Of a stretch of DNA of 5,204 bases, positions 1 through 4,611 are shown in pieces; position 1 is the first letter of the stretch; every line of letters begins with the position of its first letter. The translations under genes and the position numbers were made by a program. Source of the stretch: Clostridia bacterium (GTDB lineage Bacteria > Bacillota_A > Clostridia > Christensenellales > Aristaeellaceae); assembly GCA_017530275.1 (NCBI GenBank), contig JAFXMP010000083.1, positions 1 through 5,204 of the forward strand, given 5' to 3'. The notes under the pieces were generated by a model. That model was not told the origin of the DNA. It saw nothing but the letters and a program-made list of their open reading frames with translations, and made no database searches.

Positions 1-6
1 GTAATT

Positions 7-13
7 CCCTCCT
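7..13 (-). promoter_or_regulatory. Ribosome binding site of a gene starting beyond the left edge
   Basis: Read on the minus strand, this is AGGAGGG followed by GAATTAC to the window edge. A start codon just outside the window would therefore be at normal spacing (about 7 bases). The match to the anti-Shine-Dalgarno sequence is strong. The gene itself is not visible, so its product is unknown. Bases 14-77 would be its leader or promoter region; they are AT-rich, and I saw no convincing -35/-10 pair there. Confidence 0.55.
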
Positions 14-77
14 GATTTACGAGGCTTTTCTTTTTCCCCCGATTTTATGTTCCAATTTGCTAATTCGCCTGTTATTC

Positions 78-458
78 TCACTTGTAACTGAAAAAGATAC
101 GCTGCCCTTCTTGTACCAGCGTACCTTTTTCAGTGACCTTTGTTTTCAAGGTTTTTTTGTGCTTTTTTTTGCGAAAATGTCGTTTACAGCCGTTTTGACG
201 GGCTTTTCGTAAATTCTGCAAAGGATACAAACGCTCGTACGATGCGAAGACGTTTTTGACGTGTATTCCGTGCGTCTTGACGGCAAAGGAAAAGCGCCCC
301 GCATTGAGGCGCGCTTGATTACTGTATAGGTATGTCATATTCATGATTTTATTCGACACAGCGGGGACTATTCCTGCCGATGCCAAGCCGAAAACCTTTC
401 CGCTGTTTTTCCGGGCGATCAGGGCTTCATACCGTTCAATCAACACCCGATAAGTCAT
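78..458 (-). CDS. Doubtful hypothetical protein, 126 aa; possibly a chance frame or gene remnant
   Basis: I do not recognise this frame. It starts with ATG 22 bases after the stop of the acetyltransferase gene, preceded by AGGGCGGAAG, a passable but not strong ribosome binding site. Residues 1-25 (MTYRVLIERYEAL...) use codons like the neighbouring genes. Beyond roughly residue 85 the protein becomes a lysine-rich run produced by poly-A stretches, which looks like translated non-coding DNA. Two terminator-like hairpins lie inside the frame, at 290-316 and 87-134, and the second covers the last 16 or so codons. That argues against a normal gene of this length. I see no signal peptide, membrane segment or known motif. 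It may be a truncated remnant with a spurious tail, or not coding at all. Confidence 0.25.
   Translation of the reverse strand: MTYRVLIERYEALIARKNSGKVFGLASAGIVPAVSNKIMNMTYLYSNQARLNAGRFSFAVKTHGIHVKNVFASYERLYPLQNLRKARQNGCKRHFRKKKHKKTLKTKVTEKGTLVQEGQRIFFSYK
87..134. terminator. Near-perfect 18-bp inverted repeat, likely bidirectional intrinsic terminator
   Basis: The arms at 87-104 and 117-134 are complementary over 18 positions with one mismatch, which becomes a G-U pair in minus-strand RNA. The loop is 12 bases (105-116). The core of each arm (GATACGCTG / CAGCGTACC) is flanked by five A on one side and five T on the other, the A-tract/stem/T-tract plan of a terminator that works in both directions. 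On the minus strand it could end transcription coming through the acetyltransferase gene. No plus-strand gene is visible to its left inside the window. Confidence 0.55.
290..316 (-). terminator. Hairpin with T-run downstream of the acetyltransferase gene
   Basis: On the minus strand, AAGCGC (316-311) pairs with GCGCTT (297-292). Two further G-C pairs follow after a one-base bulge, then a run of four T and CC (293-288). It lies about 165 bases past the acetyltransferase stop, so it is a plausible terminator for that transcript. It is also inside the doubtful 126-codon frame. The stem is short and the T-run modest, so confidence is moderate to low. Confidence 0.4.
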
Positions 459-480
459 AGCGCTTCCGCCCTAAAAGGTT

Positions 481-1545
481 TTATTCAGCATCCAGAGCAT
501 AAACGTTGACGCGCCGGGAACCGTTTTTGTACATTTCGTGATCCTCGGGGATATCGATCTGGCACAGGAACCGTGCGCCGTTTTTTTCGCATACCCGCCG
601 GGATGCGGTGTTTTCCACATTATTGGTGATGATGGCGGAACGCATGCCATGGGCGCGCATCACCGGAAAAAGCAGGCGGCAGGCGGCTCCGGCATAGCCA
701 TGCCCCCGATAGGGTTCGTCCACATTGTAACCGATCTGACCGCCGTACAGCAGCGAATCAGGATACCCTATGCGAAGACTGATTTTTCCGACGGGCTGAT
801 CATTCGCCATGATCTCAAAATGGTATGCAGGTACATACCGCTTCACAGGGTCCGCGGGGCAGAGGCGTTCCGTCCGCAGGGAAACCCGCCCGTCCGTCAG
901 AGGCGGCAGCAAAGCGAAATCGTCAAAATGGCATGCGTAGGTGTGATACTCCGCCCAGGCGCGCTGAATGTCCCATCCGTCGCGGGAAAGGGCATAGGTG
1001 CGTTCGTCGCCATTGCAATCCCCAGGCCGCTTGGCGGGACGCGCTCCCTGTTCGATGTCCGTCAGCCGCATACCGAGGCGTTCCATCAGCTGATACGAAG
1101 GCGCGTTCCTGTCGTCGCAGTGCGCAATGACCTTCCGTGCGCCCATCATTTCAAACGCCGCGCGCATCAGCTCCCGGCCCATTTCGGTGGCATAGCCCCT
1201 GCCTCTGTTTTCCGGAAGCAGGATCCAGCCAAGCTCCGCCGTACCAGGATCATCCGCCACCCATTCCACGCTTCCCTGGCCGATCGCTTCCCCGGTATCC
1301 TTGAGAATCACGCAGTATTCCCGCGCACGGACAGGCGTTTCCCGCCAGCATGAAAGAGCATAATCCAAATAACGCTGGGTATCCGTTTCAGGCGTAGCGC
1401 CGATTCGCCCCCAAAAATACAAAAATTCTGTGGTGCCCGGATCGGCGGAAATTCGGCAGATCAAAGGATAATCCGCCTCTGAAAAAGGACGCAGGCGCAG
1501 GCGTTCCGTTTCCAGGAAGGTCATGGATTCATCAAGGATGGGCAT
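481..1545 (-). CDS. Tandem two-domain GNAT-family N-acetyltransferase, 354 aa
   Basis: The family transfers an acetyl group from acetyl-CoA to an amine; the substrate here cannot be told from sequence. Two complete GNAT domains follow one another. Residues 9-190 resemble RimJ/RimL-type acetyltransferases: an opening TERLRLRPF and the acetyl-CoA-binding motif A, LGWILLPENRGRGYA (residues 105-119), then RNAPSYQLMERLGM. Residues 217-353 hold a second domain with its own motif A, IGYNVDEPYRGHGYA (271-285), and NTASRRVCEKNGA (312-324). Both pyrophosphate loops (RGRGYA, RGHGYA) are intact. I chose ATG at 1545 because GGAAGGA sits 8 bases upstream; the open frame runs back to 1710 but would overlap rpmA, and a second ATG at 1524 lacks a comparable site. 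The gene follows the rpmA terminator, so it is probably transcribed separately. A TATACT at 1585-1590 may be its -10 box, but no good -35 accompanies it. No signal peptide is seen; a cytoplasmic location is expected. Confidence 0.88.
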   Translation of the reverse strand: MPILDESMTFLETERLRLRPFSEADYPLICRISADPGTTEFLYFWGRIGATPETDTQRYLDYALSCWRETPVRAREYCVILKDTGEAIGQGSVEWVADDPGTAELGWILLPENRGRGYATEMGRELMRAAFEMMGARKVIAHCDDRNAPSYQLMERLGMRLTDIEQGARPAKRPGDCNGDERTYALSRDGWDIQRAWAEYHTYACHFDDFALLPPLTDGRVSLRTERLCPADPVKRYVPAYHFEIMANDQPVGKISLRIGYPDSLLYGGQIGYNVDEPYRGHGYAGAACRLLFPVMRAHGMRSAIITNNVENTASRRVCEKNGARFLCQIDIPEDHEMYKNGSRRVNVYALDAE

Positions 1546-1592
1546 ACGATTATTCCTTCCAAAATGCTGTTTTATCAATCGCCAAGTATAGG

Positions 1593-1629
1593 AAAAGGGC
1601 CCTTCGCTCAATGCTGCGAAGCGGCCCTT
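1593..1629 (-). terminator. Intrinsic terminator of the rplU-prp-rpmA operon
   Basis: In minus-strand RNA, 1629-1616 (AAGGGCC, one bulged G, CTTCGC) pairs with 1607-1595 (GCGAAGGGCCCTT). This gives 13 pairs with one bulge and an 8-base loop. The 3' side runs into four T (1596-1593) and then CC. It begins 10 bases after the rpmA stop codon, the expected place for the operon terminator, and separates rpmA from the acetyltransferase gene. Confidence 0.8.
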
Positions 1630-1639
1630 ATCACCCTTT

Positions 1640-1939
1640 TTACTGAACGGGGGTTTCTGCGGCAACGGGATGAACGCTGACCTGTTTCTTGAACTTGCCC
1701 TTGCGTTCAAACTTCATCACGCCGTCCGCCTTGGCGAACAGGGTATCATCCTTGCCGATGCCAACATTCAGACCGGGCAGGATCTTGGTGCCCCGCTGAC
1801 GGACCAGGATGTTGCCAGCCAGCACGAACTGACCGTCGGCACGCTTCGGCCCAAGACGCTTGCTTTCGCTGTCGCGGCCGTTCCGGGTGGAACCCATACC
1901 TTTTTTATGGGCGAAAAGCTGAAGATTAAGCTTCAACAT
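1640..1939 (-). CDS. rpmA: Large-subunit ribosomal protein L27 with Prp-cleaved N-terminal extension, 99 aa
   Basis: L27 sits near the peptidyl transferase centre of the 50S subunit, where its N-terminus contacts tRNA. The protein begins [14 protein letters not shown]. In Bacillota of this type the first nine residues, ending LQLF, are removed by the protease Prp, leaving AHKKG as the mature start. The family signature [15 protein letters not shown] is at residues 42-56, followed by [12 protein letters not shown]. Length fits the roughly 85-90 residue core plus the extension and a slightly longer C-terminus. I chose ATG at 1939 because GGAGG lies 8 bases upstream; a TTG at 1954 in frame overlaps that site and would place extra residues before the conserved extension. 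It is the last gene of the operon, 18 bases after prp and 10 bases before the terminator. Confidence 0.97.
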   Translation of the reverse strand: MLKLNLQLFAHKKGMGSTRNGRDSESKRLGPKRADGQFVLAGNILVRQRGTKILPGLNVGIGKDDTLFAKADGVMKFERKGKFKKQVSVHPVAAETPVQ

Positions 1940-1957
1940 GTTTGTTTCCTCCAATGC

Positions 1958-2269
1958 TTAATTTTCTCTGAGAAGAACATAGTCGGGATATGCGTCTACA
2001 AGGTCTTTCAGACCCTGGCGCATGGTTTTCAGGATCACCTGGGCGTCATGGCCGCTAACCTCCGGCAGCACGAGGGTCATTTTCCCGGGGGCTGCTAACA
2101 CCTGCGGCGTAAGCCCCGCCACGGTTTCCAAAGCGTTCACGCAGGTGGTGGTGAGGATGGAAACGGCGGCGCACACGATGTCGCTGCCCGCCTGGGCAAA
2201 TCCCGCGTGGCCAGTGCATTCAAAACCGGTGATCAGATCACCCTTGCGATGCAGCGTGACGCGGATCAT
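1958..2269 (-). CDS. prp: Ribosomal-processing cysteine protease Prp, 103 aa
   Basis: Prp (formerly the YsxB/DUF464 family) cuts the N-terminal extension from L27 before or during 50S assembly. The two catalytic residues are visible: His21 in CTGHAGFA and Cys33 in GSDIVCAAVS, at the spacing known for the Staphylococcus aureus enzyme. The length is typical of the family. Its position between rplU and rpmA, and an L27 carrying the LQLF cleavage sequence next door, support the assignment strongly. The start ATG is only 4 bases after the rplU stop codon, and I see no good ribosome binding site before it, so translation is probably coupled to rplU. It acts in the cytoplasm and has no membrane segment or signal peptide. 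Confidence 0.95.
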   Translation of the reverse strand: MIRVTLHRKGDLITGFECTGHAGFAQAGSDIVCAAVSILTTTCVNALETVAGLTPQVLAAPGKMTLVLPEVSGHDAQVILKTMRQGLKDLVDAYPDYVLLREN

Positions 2270-2273
2270 GGAA

Positions 2274-2579
2274 TCAGGCGTTGATACCGGTGATTTCCAC
2301 CTGGGTGAAGGGCTGACGGTGGCCAGCCTTGCGGCGGTAGTTCTTCTTGCTCTTGTACTTGAGAATCATGATCTTTTCGCCCTTGCCGTGACGAACGATC
2401 TTGCCGGTGACGCTGGCGCCGGTGATGAAGGGGGAACCCACTTCGATGGTCTCGCCGGAGAGCATCATGACAGGGAAGGAAACGATGTCGCCCACTTCAT
2501 TTTCGAGCTTTTCGATGTAGATGGTGTCACCCTCGGACACACGGTACTGTTTGCCGCCAGTCGCAATAATCGCGTACAT
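2274..2579 (-). CDS. rplU: Large-subunit ribosomal protein L21, 101 aa
   Basis: L21 binds 23S rRNA in the 50S subunit. The N-terminus MYAIIATGGKQYRVSEGD is typical of the family. The conserved RNA-binding segment near the C-terminus (LKYKSKKNYRRKAGHRQPFT, residues 73-92) is complete. Length matches the usual 100-105 residues. The start ATG is preceded by AGGAGG (2594-2589) at 9 bases. This is the first gene of the rplU-prp-rpmA operon, transcribed from the promoter at 2696-2724 through a leader of about 110 bases with strong folding potential. Ribosomal protein genes of this type are often controlled by their own product through such leaders. Confidence 0.98.
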   Translation of the reverse strand: MYAIIATGGKQYRVSEGDTIYIEKLENEVGDIVSFPVMMLSGETIEVGSPFITGASVTGKIVRHGKGEKIMILKYKSKKNYRRKAGHRQPFTQVEITGINA

Positions 2580-2588
2580 TCAGCAGCA

Positions 2589-2681
2589 CCTCCTATTTTT
2601 TCTCGCCGGGCTTCCACGGAGGGAAAGGATGGCTAATTGCCATGGGGCAGCACATACATGCTTTGAAAAGCCCCTCCCGAG
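2589..2681 (-). promoter_or_regulatory. Structured rplU leader, candidate L21 leader element
   Basis: In minus-strand RNA an outer helix (2681-2676 with 2609-2602, two bulged G) encloses three hairpins. The first pairs GGGGC (2674-2670) with GCCCC (2648-2644), with AGCA/TGCT stacked inside. The second is ATGGC-AATTA-GCCAT (2643-2629). The third is at 2626-2611, with loop CTCCGT. The stretch CCCTCC (2623-2618) can instead pair with the ribosome binding site GGAGG (2593-2589), or with an upstream mimic GGAGGG (2677-2672). L21 leader RNAs upstream of rplU are an established class in Bacillota, but I could not compare this one with the consensus. Pairings were found by eye, without energies. Confidence 0.6.
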
Positions 2682-2695
2682 CGGCTTACCGATGA

Positions 2696-2724
2696 ATTCT
2701 ATCACGGATGTACCTGGATGTCAA
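2696..2724 (-). promoter_or_regulatory. Vegetative promoter of the rplU operon
   Basis: On the minus strand, TTGACA (2724-2719) is separated by exactly 17 bases from TAGAAT (2701-2696): a perfect -35, and a -10 with one departure from consensus. Transcription should begin near 2689, giving a leader of about 110 bases before rplU. The -35 box lies only 12 bases past the T-run of the tRNA terminator, so termination and re-initiation are packed back to back. Confidence 0.88.
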
Positions 2725-2736
2725 CAATTTTTTAAC

Positions 2737-2761
2737 AAAAAAAGGCTGCTTTCCGGCAGCC
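2737..2761 (-). terminator. Intrinsic terminator of tRNA-Leu
   Basis: In minus-strand RNA, GGCTGC (2761-2756) pairs with GCAGCC (2749-2744) around the loop CGGAAA, followed by seven T (2743-2737). It starts 7 bases after the last encoded tRNA base, so the tRNA is transcribed as a single-gene unit rather than running into rplU. Confidence 0.92.
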
Positions 2762-2768
2762 TCAGGAA

Positions 2769-2851
2769 TGCGAGTGGCGGGGGTCGAACCCGCACGCCCA
2801 GAGGGCACAAGATTTTAAGTCTCGGTTGTCTGCCTATTCCAACACACTCGC
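2769..2851 (-). tRNA. tRNA-Leu, anticodon UAA
   Basis: This 83-base type II tRNA pairs acceptor GCGAGTG (2851-2845) with CACTCGC (2776-2770), with discriminator A at 2769. The anticodon stem CGAGA/TCTTG encloses loop CTTAAAA, giving anticodon UAA (2817-2815), which reads UUA and UUG. The long variable arm GCCC-TCT-GGGC is the hallmark of leucine and serine tRNAs. The T arm GCGGG-TTCGACC-CCCGC is perfect. The 3' CCA is not encoded (TTC follows), so it must be added by a nucleotidyltransferase. It stands alone with its own promoter and terminator. Confidence 0.97.
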
Positions 2852-2861
2852 AACAAAATAT

Positions 2862-2890
2862 ATTATACGGATGGAGCGCCGGAAAGTCAA
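2862..2890 (-). promoter_or_regulatory. Vegetative promoter of tRNA-Leu
   Basis: On the minus strand, TTGACT (2890-2885) is separated by 17 bases from TATAAT (2867-2862), a perfect -10 box. Transcription should start near 2855, only about four bases before the mature tRNA end, so RNase P would remove a very short leader. A strong near-consensus promoter is usual for a stable RNA gene. Confidence 0.92.
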
Positions 2891-2943
2891 GTGAAAAACG
2901 TAAATTTCCGCCTGCCCTGGTCGGTTTGATCTATGAAAAATGC

Positions 2944-2972
2944 TTGCATTTGTCGCGCTCATGTGCTATTAT
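2944..2972 (+). promoter_or_regulatory. Promoter of tig, divergent from tRNA-Leu
   Basis: TTGCAT (2944-2949) is separated by 17 bases from TATTAT (2967-2972), which is preceded by TGC, an extended -10 element. Transcription should start near 2979, giving a 5' untranslated region of about 63 bases. That leader can form two small hairpins: TTGTGC/GCACAA (2986-3007) and CGCC/GGCG (3011-3022). The tRNA-Leu promoter points the other way; 53 bases separate the two -35 boxes. Confidence 0.78.
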
Positions 2973-3027
2973 ATAAGATAGTGCTTTGTGCATTGCGCGG
3001 AGCACAACCACGCCGAACGGCGAATAT

Positions 3028-3033
3028 GGAGGG
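3028..3033 (+). promoter_or_regulatory. Ribosome binding site that fixes the tig start
   Basis: GGAGGG lies 8 bases before ATG at 3042. The open frame extends back to an ATG at 2988, but that codon has no such site, lies about 9 bases from the predicted transcript start, and would add 18 residues unlike any trigger factor N-terminus. Confidence 0.9.
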
Positions 3034-3041
3034 TGTTCCGA

Positions 3042-4424
3042 ATGGGCTACACAGTGGAAAAAGTTTCCGGAAATCAAGTGAAAATTTCTTTTGAAATCGC
3101 CGCTGAGAAATTTGACGAAGCGGTTCAGAAGGCGTATCTTAAAGTTCGCGGACGAGTGAACGTGCCCGGTTTCCGCCGGGGGAAAGCGCCCCGCAAGCTG
3201 ATTGAAAAAATGTACGGCGAAGGCGTGTTTTACGATGACGCTTTCGATATCCTGTTCCCTGACGAGTATGAATCCGCGTTGAAAGAAAACGACATTCACG
3301 CGGTGGACCGACCTGAAGTGGACGAAGTGAAGCAGATCGGCGTTGGCAAAGATTTGCAGTTTTCGGTGAAGGTGTTTGTAAAGCCCGACGTGGAGCTGGG
3401 CGATTACAAAGGCTTGAAGGCCGCCAAGTTCGTGCATCGCGTGACGGATGAAGAAATCGACCGCCGCATTCAGCAGGATGTGGATAAGGCCACCACCATG
3501 GCGGATGTGACCGACCGGACCGTGGAAAACGGCGACACTGTGAACCTGGATTATGCGGGCACGGTGGACGGCGTGGCCTTTGAAGGCGGTACCGCCCAGA
3601 ACCAGACCCTGGAAATCGGCTCCGGCCATTTCATTCCCGGCTTTGAAGAGCAGATGGTGGGCATGGCCATCGGCGAAGAAAAGGATCTGCAGGTCAAGTT
3701 CCCCGATGAATACCACGCTGAAAACCTGAAGGGCAAGGACGCCGTGTTCCACGTGAAGGTGAACGGCATTCAGGCGAAGGTGGTGCCCGCGCTGGACGAC
3801 GACTTTGCCGCCGACGTGAGCGAATTTGACACCTTTGAAGAATACAAAGCCAGCATCGTGAAGGAACTGAACGACCGCGCCCAGAAGAATGCCGATACGC
3901 AGCTTGAAAACGATCTGCTGCAGCAGGCGGTGGACGCTTCCGACTGCGATATTCCTGACGCCATGATCGACAGCGAAATCGATGTGATGATGCGGGAAAT
4001 GAAGCTGCGGATGATGTATCAGGGCTTGCAGTTCGAGGATTACCTCAAGTATACCGGCCAGACCGAGGACCAGGTAAAGGAAATGTACAAGCCCGAAGCC
4101 AAGAACCGGGTGAAGATGCAGCTGGTTCTGGAAGCCGGCATCAAGAAGGAAGGCATCGAGCCCACCGAAGAAGAAGTAGAAAAGGCCATCGCTGACGAAG
4201 CCGAGCGGGCGGGCCGCGACGTGGAGGACTTCAAAAAGTCCCTGAATGACCGGCAGAAGGAATACCTGAAGGAGAACGCCGCCATCCGCAAGTTTGTGGA
4301 TTTGATCGTAGCCAGCGCCAAGGTGGAAGAAAAGGACGAAAGCGAAAAAATCAACGCCTCCGAAACCCTGCAGGCCGTTGAAAACGCTGTGGAAGCCGCC
4401 GGACTGGACGGAGAAGAAGAATAA
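3042..4424 (+). CDS. tig: Trigger factor, ribosome-associated chaperone and peptidyl-prolyl isomerase, 460 aa
   Basis: Trigger factor binds ribosomal protein L23 at the exit tunnel and shields nascent chains. The ribosome-binding domain covers residues 1 to about 115 and carries the signature GFRRGKAP at 43-50, the same position as in Escherichia coli. The FKBP-type isomerase domain runs from about 163 to 248 (NGDTVNLDYAGTVDG... IGSGHFIPGFEEQMVGM). The remainder, to about 430, is the helical substrate-binding domain, rich in charged residues. The last 30 residues or so form an acidic tail (...EKDESEKIN... GLDGEEE) that makes this protein longer than the 432-residue E. coli form. The start at 3042 follows GGAGGG by 8 bases. 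It is the first gene before clpP, 187 bases upstream on the same strand, in an order common in Bacillota. No strong terminator is seen between them, so co-transcription is likely. Confidence 0.97.
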   Translation: MGYTVEKVSGNQVKISFEIAAEKFDEAVQKAYLKVRGRVNVPGFRRGKAPRKLIEKMYGEGVFYDDAFDILFPDEYESALKENDIHAVDRPEVDEVKQIGVGKDLQFSVKVFVKPDVELGDYKGLKAAKFVHRVTDEEIDRRIQQDVDKATTMADVTDRTVENGDTVNLDYAGTVDGVAFEGGTAQNQTLEIGSGHFIPGFEEQMVGMAIGEEKDLQVKFPDEYHAENLKGKDAVFHVKVNGIQAKVVPALDDDFAADVSEFDTFEEYKASIVKELNDRAQKNADTQLENDLLQQAVDASDCDIPDAMIDSEIDVMMREMKLRMMYQGLQFEDYLKYTGQTEDQVKEMYKPEAKNRVKMQLVLEAGIKKEGIEPTEEEVEKAIADEAERAGRDVEDFKKSLNDRQKEYLKENAAIRKFVDLIVASAKVEEKDESEKINASETLQAVENAVEAAGLDGEEE

Positions 4425-4466
4425 TTCGTTTCTCCCGGAAGGATATGAATGGAATATACCGGTGAA

Positions 4467-4587
4467 AGCCATCATAAGATAAAGATAGACGCGCAGACTG
4501 GAGCGGCAGCGTTTTCCAGTCTGGACAGCGGAGCGCCGCTTCTCCCGATCATGCGGGAGAGCGGCGTTTGCTCCATCGATGATGGCT
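4467..4587 (+). ncRNA. Predicted three-way-junction RNA structure in the tig-clpP gap
   Basis: AGCCATCAT (4467-4475) and ATGATGGCT (4579-4587) are perfectly complementary over 9 bp and would close a domain holding two hairpins. The first pairs CAGACTGGA (4494-4502) with TCCAGTCTG (4515-4523), a perfect 9-bp stem with a 12-base loop. The second pairs CGCCGC(T)TCTCCCG (4534-4547) with CGGGAGAGCGGCG (4554-4566), 13 bp with one bulged T and a 6-base loop; GGAG/CTCC (4530-4533, 4571-4574) may extend it past a short bulge. The closing helix ends 7 bases before the clpP ribosome binding site. It may be a cis-regulatory leader, a processing site or an attenuator. Only three T follow the GC-rich hairpin, so it is a poor intrinsic terminator. 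I do not recognise a named RNA family. Confidence 0.5.
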
Positions 4588-4594
4588 GCATTAA

Positions 4595-4603
4595 GGAAGG
4601 AAG
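4595..4603 (+). promoter_or_regulatory. Ribosome binding site that fixes the clpP start
   Basis: GGAAGGAAG lies upstream of ATG at 4612; its second GGAAG is 8 bases from the start. The open frame reaches back to an ATG at 4579, but that codon lies inside the predicted closing helix, lacks a ribosome binding site, and would add 11 residues not typical of ClpP. Confidence 0.85.
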
Positions 4604-4611
4604 CAGATCGA

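Noticed and set aside
136..158. Plus-strand terminator ACCTT...AAGGT followed by seven T
   Set aside because: The stem is only five AT-rich pairs, and no plus-strand gene precedes it. The T-run may simply belong to this AT-rich stretch.
538..1353. 271-codon plus-strand frame opposite the acetyltransferase gene
   Set aside because: It is antisense to two intact GNAT domains, and its protein has no recognisable motif.
1585..1590. Promoter -10 box TATACT for the acetyltransferase gene
   Set aside because: The best -35 candidate (TTGAGC) is only 15 bases upstream and lies inside the terminator stem. It is mentioned as possible in the gene entry but not listed as a feature.
1546..1710. Longer acetyltransferase start at 1710
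   Set aside because: It would overlap rpmA by 71 bases and cross the operon terminator. A good ribosome binding site precedes the ATG at 1545 instead.
2022..2636. 204-codon plus-strand frame over prp and rplU
   Set aside because: It is the complement of two well-supported ribosomal operon genes and their leader, with no motif of its own.
2931..4475. 514-codon open frame on the minus strand across the whole of tig
   Set aside because: It is antisense to a clear trigger factor gene. The frame is open because of codon bias in tig. Its translation is rich in His, Phe and Val with no known motif and no ribosome binding site.
4534..4569. Intrinsic terminator between tig and clpP
   Set aside because: The hairpin is strong, but only three T follow before G and C bases. 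It fits better as part of the larger predicted RNA fold.
4425..4611. CtsR or CIRCE heat-shock operator before clpP
   Set aside because: No tandem GGTCAAA-type heptads and no TTAGCACTC/GAGTGCTAA palindrome are present. A lone GGTGAAA at 4461 is not enough.
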